Source: Rhodoferax lacus
GTDB lineage: Bacteria; Pseudomonadota; Gammaproteobacteria; Burkholderiales; Burkholderiaceae_C
Length of the DNA: 54,695 bases
Reading direction: 5' to 3'
Assembly (NCBI RefSeq): GCF_003415675.1
Contig: NZ_QFZK01000020.1
Location: 1 to 54,695 of the forward strand
Of the stretch, positions 37,768-47,641 are shown one piece after another. The translations under genes and the position numbers were made by a program. Each line of letters begins with the position of its first letter. Position 1 is the first letter of the stretch. The notes below the pieces were generated by a model that worked only from the letters and a program-made list of their open reading frames with translations, ran no database searches and had not been told where the DNA came from.

Positions 37768-38291
37768 GGTGCTTTGGGTGTGCTGGTGGCGGAAGGGGCA
37801 ACGGCCGCTGCAGCGGCAGGCGCAGCTACCGGCTTGGGTGGTGGTGGGTTTTTGTCGCGTGCCACCTTGAGCCAGGAGGAGCGGCCTTCCAGGCGGCGGT
37901 CCACGGGCAGCTGCACGATGCGAATCGCCTTCTTGCCTTCCACCATGCGCTCGCTGCCGGCAAAGGCCTCGACCCAGACGCAGCGCATCTCGGGTTTGAC
38001 TTCGCAGTGGCCGTTGGCGCGCACACCGCCGCAGGGGCCGTTGCGGATGTTCTTGGGGCAGTTCATGGAGCAGGACATGCCGGTGGAAGACAGGGCGCAC
38101 TGGCCGCACATCTTGCAGTCAAACAGCAAACCTTTGGCCACTTTTTCAAAAGCCGCCACCGGCTTTTCGACGCGCTCGTAGCCGATCCAGTTCCATACCG
38201 GATGCAGGGCGACGAAGGCCTTTTCGAACGCGGCGTAAAAGATTTCCATGCCACGGGCATGGCGCACGGACCAGCGGCGCACGGCGTACAT
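37764..38291 (-). CDS. MetV-like Cys-rich protein (MTHFR C-terminal domain family)
   Basis: 175 residues from ATG 38291, which has AGGAG 9 bases upstream and lies 1 base after the preceding stop; an earlier ATG at 38342 would overlap that gene by 50 bases. Eight cysteines cluster at 59, 62, 65, 74, 78, 87, 96 and 104 (CKMCGQC, CSMNC, GPCGG), typical of the family paired with MetF in acetogens, where MetV helps MetF exchange electrons. The remainder is a Pro/Ala-rich tail. It overlaps metF by 4 bases. A metal or Fe-S site is expected; the acceptor it serves is unknown. Confidence 0.85.
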   Translation of the reverse strand: MYAVRRWSVRHARGMEIFYAAFEKAFVALHPVWNWIGYERVEKPVAAFEKVAKGLLFDCKMCGQCALSSTGMSCSMNCPKNIRNGPCGGVRANGHCEVKPEMRCVWVEAFAGSERMVEGKKAIRIVQLPVDRRLEGRSSWLKVARDKNPPPPKPVAAPAAAAAVAPSATSTPKAP

Positions 38292-38292
38292 C

Positions 38293-38664
38293 TCAGGCCG
38301 CTCCTGTGGTGTCAGAGGCGCCGGTGGCGTCTGTGCTTGCATCGGTCGCCGGGGCTGCGGCTTTGGTTTCGTCCACGCCGTGCGCGCGGATCAGGCGCAG
38401 CAGGTCTTCGTCTGAGTATTGCGCTTCAATCTTCGCGGCCTCGGCATCCGCCTCGGCCTGCATGTCGTCGCTGCAGGCGCGGGGCTCGCTGCGCTTCCAG
38501 TCGGCCAGGTAGTCGGCCGAGCCGGACTTGCCCGCGCGCATGGCGGCCCGGTCCACTGCTTCCTGGAAGCGGTGCGAGAGTTGCACCTTGCCGGTCTCGC
38601 GGCCCTTTTTGACCACCACTTGCGCGGGGATGTCGCGCCAGGAAATTACGATTAGTTTTGCCAT
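38293..38664 (-). CDS. Small 'virulence factor' family (PF13769-like) protein
   Basis: 123 residues. The N-terminal half (AKLIVISWRDIPAQVVVK, HRFQEAVDRAAMRAG, ADYLADWKR) matches the small conserved domain that databases call 'virulence factor'. The C-terminal 40 residues are acidic, then Ala/Thr-rich. It is wedged between the DUF1638 and MetV-like genes (13-base overlap and 1-base gap), so a role in corrinoid or folate methyl transfer is much more likely than virulence. No catalytic residues recognised. Confidence 0.72.
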   Translation of the reverse strand: MAKLIVISWRDIPAQVVVKKGRETGKVQLSHRFQEAVDRAAMRAGKSGSADYLADWKRSEPRACSDDMQAEADAEAAKIEAQYSDEDLLRLIRAHGVDETKAAAPATDASTDATGASDTTGAA

Positions 38665-39293
38665 GTGATGGTGCTCGTGGTTACGCTTGAGGCCGCAGCG
38701 GCGCTGGCGTGTTGCAGGCTGGTGGCCAGGCCACCGTAGCCGGTGACGTGGTATTCGAAATCCAGGCCCAGGCGCTCTGCCGCAGCGCGCCCGGCGGCGA
38801 TCTTGTCAGCCGATTCCACCTGCGCCAAATAGGTCAGCTTTTTGTAGTGGCCAAAGTACATGGGCAGCAGCTCCGGGTGCTTGGCTATGCCCAGCCCGTG
38901 GATGATGAGGCGCTCGAAATGCTGCAGCAAAAAGTCGGTCAGGTAGAAGGTGCCCAGCTCGGCCTCGGCCAGTGCCTCGAACTGCGCACTGCCGGCAAAA
39001 AATTCATAGCAGTGGGCGCCGGGAATGCGCTCCACGCCTTCTTCCTGCAGAACGGCATCCAACAGCCCGCCTGTGCCGCAATCGGCATAGGCCACAAAGA
39101 TGGTGGTGAATTTGCCGCGTGCCGCCTGTATCTTGGCGCGCACGGCCTCGGGGATTTTCTCGGGACGGTTGTGCAGGTCGGCGGGCAGGCACTGCACCAC
39201 CATGTGCGGCCAGTGGTTCAGGGTGCGCAGCGCCACGATCTCGCGCGCCAGCGCACCGCAGGCAATGACCAAGAAGGCTGGCTGTGCACCCAT
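38652..39293 (-). CDS. DUF1638 protein
   Basis: 213 residues of one globular domain: FLVIACGALAREIVALR at the start, FVAYADCGTGGLLDAVL mid-protein and CYEFFAGSAQFEAL. Conserved cysteines and histidines (IACGAL, YADCGTGG, GAHCYEFF) could bind metal. The function of the family is unknown. It begins 50 bases after the corrinoid-protein stop and overlaps the next gene by 13 bases. Its place between the corrinoid protein and the MetV/MetF pair suggests a part in maturation or methyl transfer. Confidence 0.8.
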   Translation of the reverse strand: MGAQPAFLVIACGALAREIVALRTLNHWPHMVVQCLPADLHNRPEKIPEAVRAKIQAARGKFTTIFVAYADCGTGGLLDAVLQEEGVERIPGAHCYEFFAGSAQFEALAEAELGTFYLTDFLLQHFERLIIHGLGIAKHPELLPMYFGHYKKLTYLAQVESADKIAAGRAAAERLGLDFEYHVTGYGGLATSLQHASAAAASSVTTSTITWQN

Positions 39294-39343
39294 GGCAGCA
39301 ACGTTGTGCGTGGCGGACTCAGGCGACAGACAGCTTTGGGCTT

Positions 39344-40048
39344 TTAGGCCGCAGCAGCAGCGCGGCGTGCGGCGATCAGGGTCTTGGCGGTTTCCACGGC
39401 GATGCCGGCGTCACGGCAGTAGGCATCAGCACCCACGGCTTTGCCGAATTCTTCGTTGAGCGGCGCGCCACCGACCAGCACGATGTAGTCGTTGCGAATG
39501 CCCTTTTCCTTCAGGGTATCGATGACCACCTTCATGTAAGGCATGGTGGTGGTGAGCAGGGCGGACAGGCCCAGGATGTCGGGCTTGTGCAGCTCGATGG
39601 CTTCCAGGTATTTCTCTACCGGGTTGTTGATGCCCAGGTCAATCACCTCAAAGCCCGCGCCTTCCATCATCATGCCCACCAGGTTTTTGCCGATGTCATG
39701 GATGTCGCCCTTGACGGTGCCGATGACCATTTTGCCGATGGGCTCCACGCCAGTCTCAGCCAGCAGGGGGCGCAGAATTTCCATGCCGCCCTTCATGGCG
39801 TTGGCTGCCAGCAGCACTTCGGGCACAAACAGGATGCCGTCGCGGAAATCGACGCCCACAATGCGCATGCCTTCGACCAGTGCGTCATCCAGCACGCGGG
39901 CTGCAGTCCAGCCCCGGCCCAGCAGGATGTTGGTGGCTTCCACCACCTCTTCGCGCAGGCCGTTGTACAAATCGTCATGGACCTGTTCCGTCAGTTCCTC
40001 GTCGTTCAAGGTGTTCAGATCCAGATCGTCTTCAAATTCATTGGCCAC
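39344..40048 (-). CDS. Corrinoid (B12-binding) methyltransferase protein, MtgC/MttC-like
   Basis: 234 residues from GTG 40048, chosen because AGGAG sits 6 bases upstream; the open frame continues to 40144 without a good start. An N-terminal helical cap (about 15-100) precedes a Rossmann-type B12 domain with D115-x-H117-x-x-G120 (KGDIHDIGKNLV), SAL at 162-164 and VLVGGAP. H117 would be the lower cobalt ligand. It would accept methyl groups from the MttB-like enzyme and give them to the methyl-THF:corrinoid methyltransferase. First gene of the eight-gene run ending with the ProX-like gene. Confidence 0.93.
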   Translation of the reverse strand: MANEFEDDLDLNTLNDEELTEQVHDDLYNGLREEVVEATNILLGRGWTAARVLDDALVEGMRIVGVDFRDGILFVPEVLLAANAMKGGMEILRPLLAETGVEPIGKMVIGTVKGDIHDIGKNLVGMMMEGAGFEVIDLGINNPVEKYLEAIELHKPDILGLSALLTTTMPYMKVVIDTLKEKGIRNDYIVLVGGAPLNEEFGKAVGADAYCRDAGIAVETAKTLIAARRAAAAA

Positions 40049-40159
40049 CGCTAACTCCTGATAAAAGATGTGCCCGGATGACCGTGTTGCCACAGCCTGA
40101 GCGTGTTGAAAATGGTACGAGTCGCCTCCTGGCAGGGCTGACAAAATAGCGACTTTGGA

Positions 40160-40175
40160 TTGTCGTCACACGACA
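40160..40175 (-). promoter_or_regulatory. Candidate operator upstream of the corrinoid gene and purU
   Basis: TGTCGT-CAC-ACGACA is a perfect palindrome at 40161-40175. On the minus strand it also reads TGTCGT-N8-AA, close to the TGTCGC-N8-AA half-site known for the ArgR-type AraC regulators. It lies 112 bases before the corrinoid gene start and 151 before purU. The divergent 278-base gap holds no other clear signal. Confidence 0.45.
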
Positions 40176-40326
40176 GCTGGATTGTCACGCAAATGGCTTG
40201 GTCGTTCGGGTCGAAATCGCCGTCGCTGCAAGATAATTCGGCTGGCCGCCAGTCCCTAAACTGCCCTCAGTGACAGCACAGGCCTGTCCCCCACAACCGA
40301 TTGTTAACCCCAGGAGTTCCGTTCCC

Positions 40327-41202
40327 ATGACCGTTCCACTTGAAGGCAAGCCCCATTACATCCTCACGGCTACCTGCGACAGCCGCATGGGAACCGTGGC
40401 CCGGGTGTCGGGTTTCCTGGCCTCGCACACCTGCTACATCACCGACATGCAGCAGTTTGATGACGTGATCACCGGGCGTTTTTTCACCCGCATCAGCTTT
40501 TACGGAAACCCCGGCAGCACCCCCGAGCTGGAGGCTCTGCGCGAGCAGTTCGAGGCCGTGGCCAAGCTCGAAGTCATGGAGTGGGCGATCGTGGAGGCGG
40601 ACAAGAAGCCCCGCGTGATGATCATGGTGTCCAAGTTTGACCACTGTCTGGTGGACCTGCTGTACCGCAACCGCACCGGCGAGCTGAAGATGGAAATCAG
40701 CTGCGTGGTCTCCAACCACCCCGATTTGCGCAGCCTGGTGGAAGCCCAGGGCATCCCCTATGTGCACATTCCCGTCACAGCCGAGACCAAGGCCGTGCAG
40801 GAAGACAAGCTGATGGCGCTGGTGGAAGAAACCCAGAGCGAGTTGGTGGTGCTGGCGCGCTACATGCAGGTGCTCTCCGACGACCTGTGCCGTCGCCTGC
40901 GCGGCCAGGCCATCAACATCCACCATTCCTTCCTGCCCGGCTTCAAGGGCGCCAAGCCCTACCACCAGGCCCATGCGCGCGGCGTCAAGCTCACAGGCGC
41001 CACGGCCCACTATGTGACGGCGGATCTGGACGAAGGCCCGATCATCGAGCAGGTGGTGCAGCGGGTGGACCACACCTACACGCCGGAGAAGCTGGCGGCG
41101 GCAGGGCGTGATTCGGAATGCCGGGCACTGGCGACTGCTGTGCGCTTGCATGTGGAGCGGCGGGTGTTTTTGAATGATTCGAAGACGGTGATATTCGGTT
41201 GA
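40327..41202 (+). CDS. purU: Formyltetrahydrofolate deformylase
   Basis: 291 residues from ATG 40327, with AGGAG about 9 bases upstream. An N-terminal ACT-like domain (about 8-90) precedes a formyltransferase-type hydrolase domain with INIHHSFLPGF (catalytic Asn and His) and TADLDEGPIIEQ (catalytic Asp). It hydrolyses 10-formyl-THF to formate and THF, freeing THF when much C1 is oxidised. Divergent from the corrinoid operon, it fits as the exit of demethylation, as in sox-linked purU genes of pseudomonads. Confidence 0.95.
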   Translation: MTVPLEGKPHYILTATCDSRMGTVARVSGFLASHTCYITDMQQFDDVITGRFFTRISFYGNPGSTPELEALREQFEAVAKLEVMEWAIVEADKKPRVMIMVSKFDHCLVDLLYRNRTGELKMEISCVVSNHPDLRSLVEAQGIPYVHIPVTAETKAVQEDKLMALVEETQSELVVLARYMQVLSDDLCRRLRGQAINIHHSFLPGFKGAKPYHQAHARGVKLTGATAHYVTADLDEGPIIEQVVQRVDHTYTPEKLAAAGRDSECRALATAVRLHVERRVFLNDSKTVIFG

Positions 41203-41233
41203 ATATTGTGTTGGCTGCAGCCTTGGGTTTTTA

Positions 41234-41296
41234 ACTCCCCCATCCCCCCCGCCCCTTACCCCCCGTCGGGGTAAGGGGCGGGGGGGATGGGGGAGT
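41234..41296. terminator. 29-bp perfect palindrome between convergent purU and regulator genes
   Basis: 41234-41262 pairs perfectly with 41268-41296 around CCGTC. The arms consist of C-runs broken by AT, G and TTA, so the RNA hairpin would be extremely stable. It lies 31 bases after the purU stop and 71 bases from the regulator stop, and would stop transcription from both sides. There is no long U tract. Confidence 0.7.
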
Positions 41297-41367
41297 CATA
41301 GACCATGCCTCGCAGGAAATAGCCTCACCCAGACAGAAGCTGCAGAGGCCAACAGCCCCAAGCCAGG

Positions 41368-42393
41368 CTAAATCTCCAACTCAGCCTCCCCCGGTTCCTC
41401 CCCCATGGACACCTTGCGGCTGTTGCGCCGCTCCGCACTCGGCGTGTGCCCAAACAAATCGCGGTAGCACTTGGAGAAATGCGGCGGCGACTGGAAGCCG
41501 CAGGCCACCGCCACCTCCATGATCGACATAGAGGTTTGCAGCAAAAGTCCGCGGGCCCGGCGCAGGCGCATGTCCAGGTAGTACTTGGTGGGCACCTCGC
41601 CCACATAGCGCTTGAACAGGCGCTCGATCTGGCGGCGTGACACGCCCACCAGGTGCGCAATCTCGTCCAGTGACAGCGGCTCTTCCAGATTCGCCTCCAT
41701 CAGGGCGGCGGCCTCGATCAGGTTCTCGTGGAACAGGCCCACGCGCGCCAACAGGGGCACGTGCTGGCGGTCCTGGTCGCTGCGGATGCGGTCCAGAATG
41801 AACTGGTCGGAAATCTGCGGCGCAATGTCGCGGCCCAGGTGGTTCTTGATGATGTTGAGCATCAGGTCAAGAGGCGCCACGCCGCCCGAGCAGGTGTAAC
41901 GGTCGCGGTCTATGGCGTAGAGCTGCTTGGAGAACTGCACAGCCGGGAACTGCTCTTCCAGCGCCGACATGTTTTCCCAGTGCACCACCGCCTTGTACTT
42001 GTCCAGCAGACCGGCCTTGGCCAGCGCATAGCCGCCGGTGCACAGCGAGCCCAGGGGCACCAGGCGTTGGGCCAGGCGGCGCAGTTCGGCAATCAGTTCG
42101 GGGGTCACGGCCTGCTCGACGTTGACGCCGCCGCAGACAAACACGATGTTGGCCGGGCCAATGTGGTCAATGGCCACTGTGGGTGACATGGACAGGCCGT
42201 TGCTCGCGGCTACCGGCCGGCCGTCCATGCTGGCCAGGGTCCACTCGTACACATCCTGCTCGGCCACGCGGTTGGCCATGCGCAGGGCTTCCACCGCGCT
42301 GGACAGCGCTATCAGGGAATAGTTCTGCAGCGTCAGGAAGACAAAGCGGTGCTTGGGCAGCGGGCCGGTGCGGCGGGGGGCGGAGAAATCCAT
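41368..42393 (-). CDS. gbdR: AraC-family regulator with DJ-1/PfpI-like domain (GbdR-like)
   Basis: 341 residues. The N-terminal amidotransferase-like domain (about 15-190; FVFLTLQNYSLIALSSAVEALRMAN spans its start) has no catalytic role in these regulators. The C-terminal AraC double HTH is at about 225-325 (LDEIAHLVGVSRRQIERLF and ACGFQSPPHFSKCYRDLFG). This GlxA/ArgR/GbdR group senses small nitrogen compounds; GbdR activates betaine and dimethylglycine genes in Pseudomonas. It follows the permease gene by 15 bases, so it is expressed with the transporter. The name rests on context and family; the ligand is not proven. Confidence 0.82.
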   Translation of the reverse strand: MDFSAPRRTGPLPKHRFVFLTLQNYSLIALSSAVEALRMANRVAEQDVYEWTLASMDGRPVAASNGLSMSPTVAIDHIGPANIVFVCGGVNVEQAVTPELIAELRRLAQRLVPLGSLCTGGYALAKAGLLDKYKAVVHWENMSALEEQFPAVQFSKQLYAIDRDRYTCSGGVAPLDLMLNIIKNHLGRDIAPQISDQFILDRIRSDQDRQHVPLLARVGLFHENLIEAAALMEANLEEPLSLDEIAHLVGVSRRQIERLFKRYVGEVPTKYYLDMRLRRARGLLLQTSMSIMEVAVACGFQSPPHFSKCYRDLFGHTPSAERRNSRKVSMGEEPGEAELEI

Positions 42394-42408
42394 CAGTAGG
42401 GTCGGTTT

Positions 42409-43287
42409 TCAGGAGCCGTTGTCTTTGGGTTTAAGGCCGAGTTTATCCCTCCAGGTTTGACGTTTGCCCTGCGCGCCAAAAGTTTCGGTGATGCGGTCCA
42501 GCATGATGGCCAGCAGCACCACGGCCAGGCCCGATTCGAAGCCCAGGCCGATGTCCAGGCGCTGTATGCTGGCCAGCACATCGTTGCCCAAACCACCCGC
42601 GCCCACCATGGAGGCGATGATGACCATGGACAGCGCCATCATGATGGTCTGGTTGATGCCGGCCATGATGGAGGGCATGGCGCCGGGGATCTGCACCTTG
42701 AACAGCACCTGCGTAGGCGTGCAGCCAAAGGTGATGCCGGCCTCGACCTGCTCCTTGTTGACCTGGCGTATGCCCAGGGACGTCAGACGTACCACCGGGG
42801 GCATGGCAAAAATCACCGTGGACAGCACACCGGGCACGCGGCCCAGGCCAAACAGCATGGCTGCCGGAATCAGGTAGACAAAGGCCGGCATGGTCTGCAT
42901 GAAGTCCAGCGTGGGCCGCACGATGGACGCAACCCGGTCGCTGCGCGCCGCCCAAATCCCCAAGGGCATGCCCAGCACCAGGCTGATGACCGTGGCCGCA
43001 ATGATCAGCGCCAGGGTGACCATGGTCTGCGGCCAGAAGCCGGTGGCGTCAATCACATAGCAGCAGGCCAGGCAGAACAGGCCAAATTTCCAGCCTATGC
43101 GCCAAAAACCAATGGCTACCAGCAGGGCGGTAATCACCGGCATGGGAATGGCCTGCAGGCCCAACTCCAGTCCCTCGGTCAGGGTGCCAATGCCGGAGCC
43201 CATGCGTTCCAGCGTGCCGCCGTCGTTATCGATCACGAACTTGACACCGCGGTCCACCCATTCGCCCAAAGGCAGGGAATCACTCAT
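42409..43287 (-). CDS. Choline/betaine ABC transporter permease (ProW-like)
   Basis: 292 residues. Several membrane segments from about residue 48 onward and the permease EAA-type loop (QVEAGITFGCTPTQVLFKVQIPGAMP) are clear. MVGAGGLGNDVLASIQRLDIGLG is typical of quaternary-amine permeases. The start overlaps the ATPase stop by 8 bases. It would form the membrane channel for the ProX-like binding protein. Confidence 0.92.
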   Translation of the reverse strand: MSDSLPLGEWVDRGVKFVIDNDGGTLERMGSGIGTLTEGLELGLQAIPMPVITALLVAIGFWRIGWKFGLFCLACCYVIDATGFWPQTMVTLALIIAATVISLVLGMPLGIWAARSDRVASIVRPTLDFMQTMPAFVYLIPAAMLFGLGRVPGVLSTVIFAMPPVVRLTSLGIRQVNKEQVEAGITFGCTPTQVLFKVQIPGAMPSIMAGINQTIMMALSMVIIASMVGAGGLGNDVLASIQRLDIGLGFESGLAVVLLAIMLDRITETFGAQGKRQTWRDKLGLKPKDNGS

Positions 43288-44494
43288 GACTGGCCTCCAC
43301 TTCTTCCACCATTTTCTTCAACAAAATTGTCTGGGTGACCGCACCCAGATAGCGCATGTCGGCATCCACCACCGGCAGCGGCACCGGGTTGGTGACCAGG
43401 CGGGCTATCAGGTTGCGCAGCACCAGCGAATCGGCCACCGGCTGGATGTGCGGCACAAAGGCGCTGGAGATTTCGCTGGTGCCAGACTCCAGGCCGCGGA
43501 ACATGGAGTCCATGGTCACCGCACCCTGCAGGCGGCCGTCCTGGCCGACCACAAAAGCGTAGTGGCGCTGGGTCTCGCGCAACTGGGCAATGGCTGTGCG
43601 CATGTCAGCCTGCGCATCCGCACTGGCGCGTATGACCAGGGTCTCGTTGGCGCTGGCCACATCCTTGGCCACCAGGTATTTGTTGACATCCACGCCCTTG
43701 AAGAAGGCGCGTACATAGGCGTCGCTGGGGTTGCGCAGGATCTCGTCGGGGGTGCCGATCTGCACAATGCGCCCGCCCTCCATGATGGCAATGCGGTTGC
43801 CAATATGAAAAGCCTCGTCCAGGTCGTGCGACACAAACACAATGGTGCGCTGCTGCTCGGACTGCAGCTTGAGCAGGAGCTCCTGCATCTCGGTGCGCTT
43901 GAGCGGATCCAGGGCCGAGAAGGCCTCGTCCATCAGCATCAGCGAGGGGTCCACCGCCAGGGCGCGGGCCAGGCCCACGCGCTGCTGCATGCCGCCCGAG
44001 AGTTCGGCGGGCATGCGGTTGGCAAAGGCCTTGAGGCCAACCTGATCCAGCACCTCCATGGCGCGCATTTCGCGGGCCTTACGGTCCACACCTGCCACTT
44101 CCAGGCCAAAGGCGGTGTTGCGCAACACCGAAAGATGGGGCAGCAGCGCAAAGGACTGGAACACCATGGCCAGGTCCTTGCGGCGCAGCTCGATCAGGGC
44201 CTTCTTGGTCATGGTGGCCACGTCATTGCCGCCCACCAGGATCTGGCCATGGGTGGGCTCGACCAGGCGGTTGAGCAGGCGAATCAGCGTGGACTTGCCG
44301 GAGCCCGAGAGCCCCATCAGGACGAAAATTTCGCCTTCGTTGACGTGGAAGTTGGCGTCCTTGACGCCCACCACCATGCCGGTCTGCTGGAAGATTTCAT
44401 CCTTGCTCTGGCCGCGCTGGAGCATTTGCATGGCCAGTTGCGGGTCTGGCCCGAAGACTTTGTAGAGATTTTTGACGACGACTTTTTCGGCCAC
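43280..44494 (-). CDS. Quaternary-amine ABC transporter ATPase (ProV-like)
   Basis: 404 residues from GTG 44494 (VAEKVVVKNLYKVFG), chosen because AAGGA lies 8 bases upstream; the ATG at 44569 would add 25 residues and has no good ribosome site. Walker A is GLSGSGKST, the signature ELSGGMQQRVGLARAL, Walker B LMLMDEAFSALDP, followed by the switch histidine in VFVSHDLDEA. Two C-terminal CBS domains (about 275-400) would sense ionic strength or nucleotides, as in ProV/OpuA. The D-loop and signature appear fully functional. Confidence 0.93.
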   Translation of the reverse strand: MAEKVVVKNLYKVFGPDPQLAMQMLQRGQSKDEIFQQTGMVVGVKDANFHVNEGEIFVLMGLSGSGKSTLIRLLNRLVEPTHGQILVGGNDVATMTKKALIELRRKDLAMVFQSFALLPHLSVLRNTAFGLEVAGVDRKAREMRAMEVLDQVGLKAFANRMPAELSGGMQQRVGLARALAVDPSLMLMDEAFSALDPLKRTEMQELLLKLQSEQQRTIVFVSHDLDEAFHIGNRIAIMEGGRIVQIGTPDEILRNPSDAYVRAFFKGVDVNKYLVAKDVASANETLVIRASADAQADMRTAIAQLRETQRHYAFVVGQDGRLQGAVTMDSMFRGLESGTSEISSAFVPHIQPVADSLVLRNLIARLVTNPVPLPVVDADMRYLGAVTQTILLKKMVEEVEASHE

Positions 44495-44630
44495 AGGTGT
44501 TGTCCTTGGGTTCACTAAGCTTTGTGTTGGGCTGCTGGCTGCGCCGTAGCGCTGCACTCCCTTTGCCATGCAGGAAGCGGGCCATGCTAACGGGCCAAAG
44601 CGCAGTTTGATCCCAAAATGCGCCGCCCGA

Positions 44631-44646
44631 TTGTCAATCTGCGACA
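44631..44646 (-). promoter_or_regulatory. TGTCGC-N8-AA half-site upstream of the transporter operon
   Basis: On the minus strand 44646 to 44631 reads TGTCGC, eight bases, AA: an exact match to the half-site form described for ArgR-type AraC regulators. It lies 137 bases before the ATPase GTG start. The same core occurs near the mttB/folD and corrinoid promoters. Autoregulation of the transporter-regulator operon would follow if the GbdR-like protein binds here. Confidence 0.45.
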
Positions 44647-44700
44647 GGCGTGCAGCCGACTAGGGAATCCACCTAGCCAATGCAGTGCATTTGACGGGGT

Positions 44701-45825
44701 TCAGTGTGCACTGCGTGACAAATAGCGCTTGCGCCAGAACACCAGACCGAGTGCGGCTGCGATGGTCAGCATGCTGCCCATGGCCCACCAGAAGCCGGTG
44801 TGCAGATGCAACAAGGGAATGAATTCAAAATTCATGCCGAAGATGCCTGCAATCAGGTTCAGGGGCAGAAAGATGGCGGTCAGCGCGGTGAGTGTGCGCA
44901 TGATGTCGTTGGTGCGGTGGCTTTGCGCGCTGAAGTGCATTTGCACAGCGGCCTCCACACTTTGCTCCAGACGTCGTACATGGTGGACCACGCGTTCGAT
45001 GTGTTCCAGCACGTCGCGGCTGCGCACCTGCAGCAGCTCGCGTTCACGCGCCTCGGTGGCCTCAGCCACCAGGGGCCATGTTTTGACAGCTTCAATCCAG
45101 TCCTGAACACAGGAGCGCTGGTCTTCGCAAACCTCATCCAGTTGGTGCAACGCCTGGCGCGCATCGAGCAGCGCGGCCCAGTTGGCGAAACGGGTTTTGG
45201 GATCCAGCAACTCGGTCTGCCAGTGGTCCAGCTGGTGGGTAAGCTCGCGGCGCAGGGCCAGATAGCCATCCACCATCAGGTTGACGATGCGCAGCATCAG
45301 GTCGGCCGGGCTGGTGGGGTAGCGTGTTCCAGCGGTGCGGACGTCCGCGCGCGCATCGATAGCGCTGGTCTGCATCAGTTTGGATGCATAGGTATCGCGC
45401 ACTGCGCAATCACTGGGGTGTACGGTCAGTAGCACGCGGTCGAAAATGGCAAAGCCCACCGGGTTGGTGTCAATGCGCCGCAGTATCGGTGGCCCGCCCC
45501 GCTTGGTGCCGTTGATGGGGGGCTTTTTGTCTGTTGTGGCCGCAACAGCAGTTGCCAGGCGCCGGAACACCACCACATCGTATTGCGAGGTGTAGTCGTA
45601 ATGCGATGGCAACTGGGTGTTGAGCAAATCCGAGACATGCAGGTCCAGCAGGGCCTGCCCGCACAGTTGCTGCAACACGGCCTGGATGGTGCCCAGTTGA
45701 GCTTCGAGCACACTGTGCGTGCAACTGATCCAGACAAATCCGGTGGCGGGCAGCCCGTTCTGCAGCAAACCCTCCAAAGACAGGCCCTCACTGACGGCGG
45801 TGTTCTGGATGTGGAAGATGCGCAT
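44701..45825 (-). CDS. corA: CorA-family magnesium/divalent cation transporter
   Basis: 374 residues. A large cytoplasmic N-terminal domain with long helices precedes two C-terminal membrane segments; the pore signature GMN is intact in IAGIFGMNFEF, and the chain ends in a basic cytoplasmic tail (WRKRYLSRSAH). It forms a pentameric Mg2+ (or Co2+/Ni2+) channel. It lies about 200 bases beyond the transporter operon and 30 bases after hemB on the same strand. Cobalt transport is conceivable but cannot be read from sequence. Confidence 0.88.
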   Translation of the reverse strand: MRIFHIQNTAVSEGLSLEGLLQNGLPATGFVWISCTHSVLEAQLGTIQAVLQQLCGQALLDLHVSDLLNTQLPSHYDYTSQYDVVVFRRLATAVAATTDKKPPINGTKRGGPPILRRIDTNPVGFAIFDRVLLTVHPSDCAVRDTYASKLMQTSAIDARADVRTAGTRYPTSPADLMLRIVNLMVDGYLALRRELTHQLDHWQTELLDPKTRFANWAALLDARQALHQLDEVCEDQRSCVQDWIEAVKTWPLVAEATEARERELLQVRSRDVLEHIERVVHHVRRLEQSVEAAVQMHFSAQSHRTNDIMRTLTALTAIFLPLNLIAGIFGMNFEFIPLLHLHTGFWWAMGSMLTIAAALGLVFWRKRYLSRSAH

Positions 45826-45855
45826 GGTCGGGCCGCGTGCGTAAGGGGCTCTGGC

Positions 45856-47096
<1,241 letters not shown>

Positions 47097-47189
47097 GCCA
47101 TCTCACAATTTGCCATAGGGCCGTCCCAAGGCAAATGCGCCCCTGAGGGGGCAGCGCACTACGCGCAGCGTGGGGGCTACACTAGCTCC

Positions 47190-47630
47190 ATGCTCTGGAT
47201 CAAGTCCTTCCACATCGTTTTTGTTGCCAGCTGGTTCGCCGGGCTGTTCTATTTGCCGCGCATTTTTGTCAACCTGGCGATGGTGGCGCCTGGCTCGGTG
47301 GCGGAGCGGGATCGCCTGCTGCTGATGGCGCGCAAGCTCATGCGCTTCAGTCACATGCTGGTGGTGCTGGCCCTGGGCTTTGGCATCTGGCTCTGGTCAC
47401 TGTATGGCTTCGGGTTCGGCATGGGCGACGGCCAAGGCGTGGGCTGGATGCACGTCAAGCTCTTGCTGGTCGTGTTTGCGGTCATCTACCACGGGGTGTG
47501 CGCCCGCATGCTGGGCCAGTTTGAAGCGGGCATTGAACACCATAGCCACGTCTGGTTTCGCTGGTTCAACGAAATCCCGGTGCTGCTGCTGATAGGCACT
47601 GTCATTTTGGTGGTCGTCAAACCTTTCTGA
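47190..47630 (+). CDS. hemJ: HemJ-family protoporphyrinogen oxidase (CopD-like membrane protein)
   Basis: 146 residues. Several membrane segments; MLWIKSFHIVFVASWFAGLFYLPRIF is the usual HemJ N-terminus, with conserved H8, which binds haem in the family. HemJ oxidises protoporphyrinogen IX to protoporphyrin IX. The location opposite hemB agrees. Twelve bases separate it from the VanZ-family gene. Confidence 0.85.
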   Translation: MLWIKSFHIVFVASWFAGLFYLPRIFVNLAMVAPGSVAERDRLLLMARKLMRFSHMLVVLALGFGIWLWSLYGFGFGMGDGQGVGWMHVKLLLVVFAVIYHGVCARMLGQFEAGIEHHSHVWFRWFNEIPVLLLIGTVILVVVKPF

Positions 47631-47641
47631 GGCAACACACC

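Noticed and set aside
38293..38664. Virulence function for the PF13769-like protein
   Set aside because: The name is a database legacy; gene context is entirely one-carbon metabolism.
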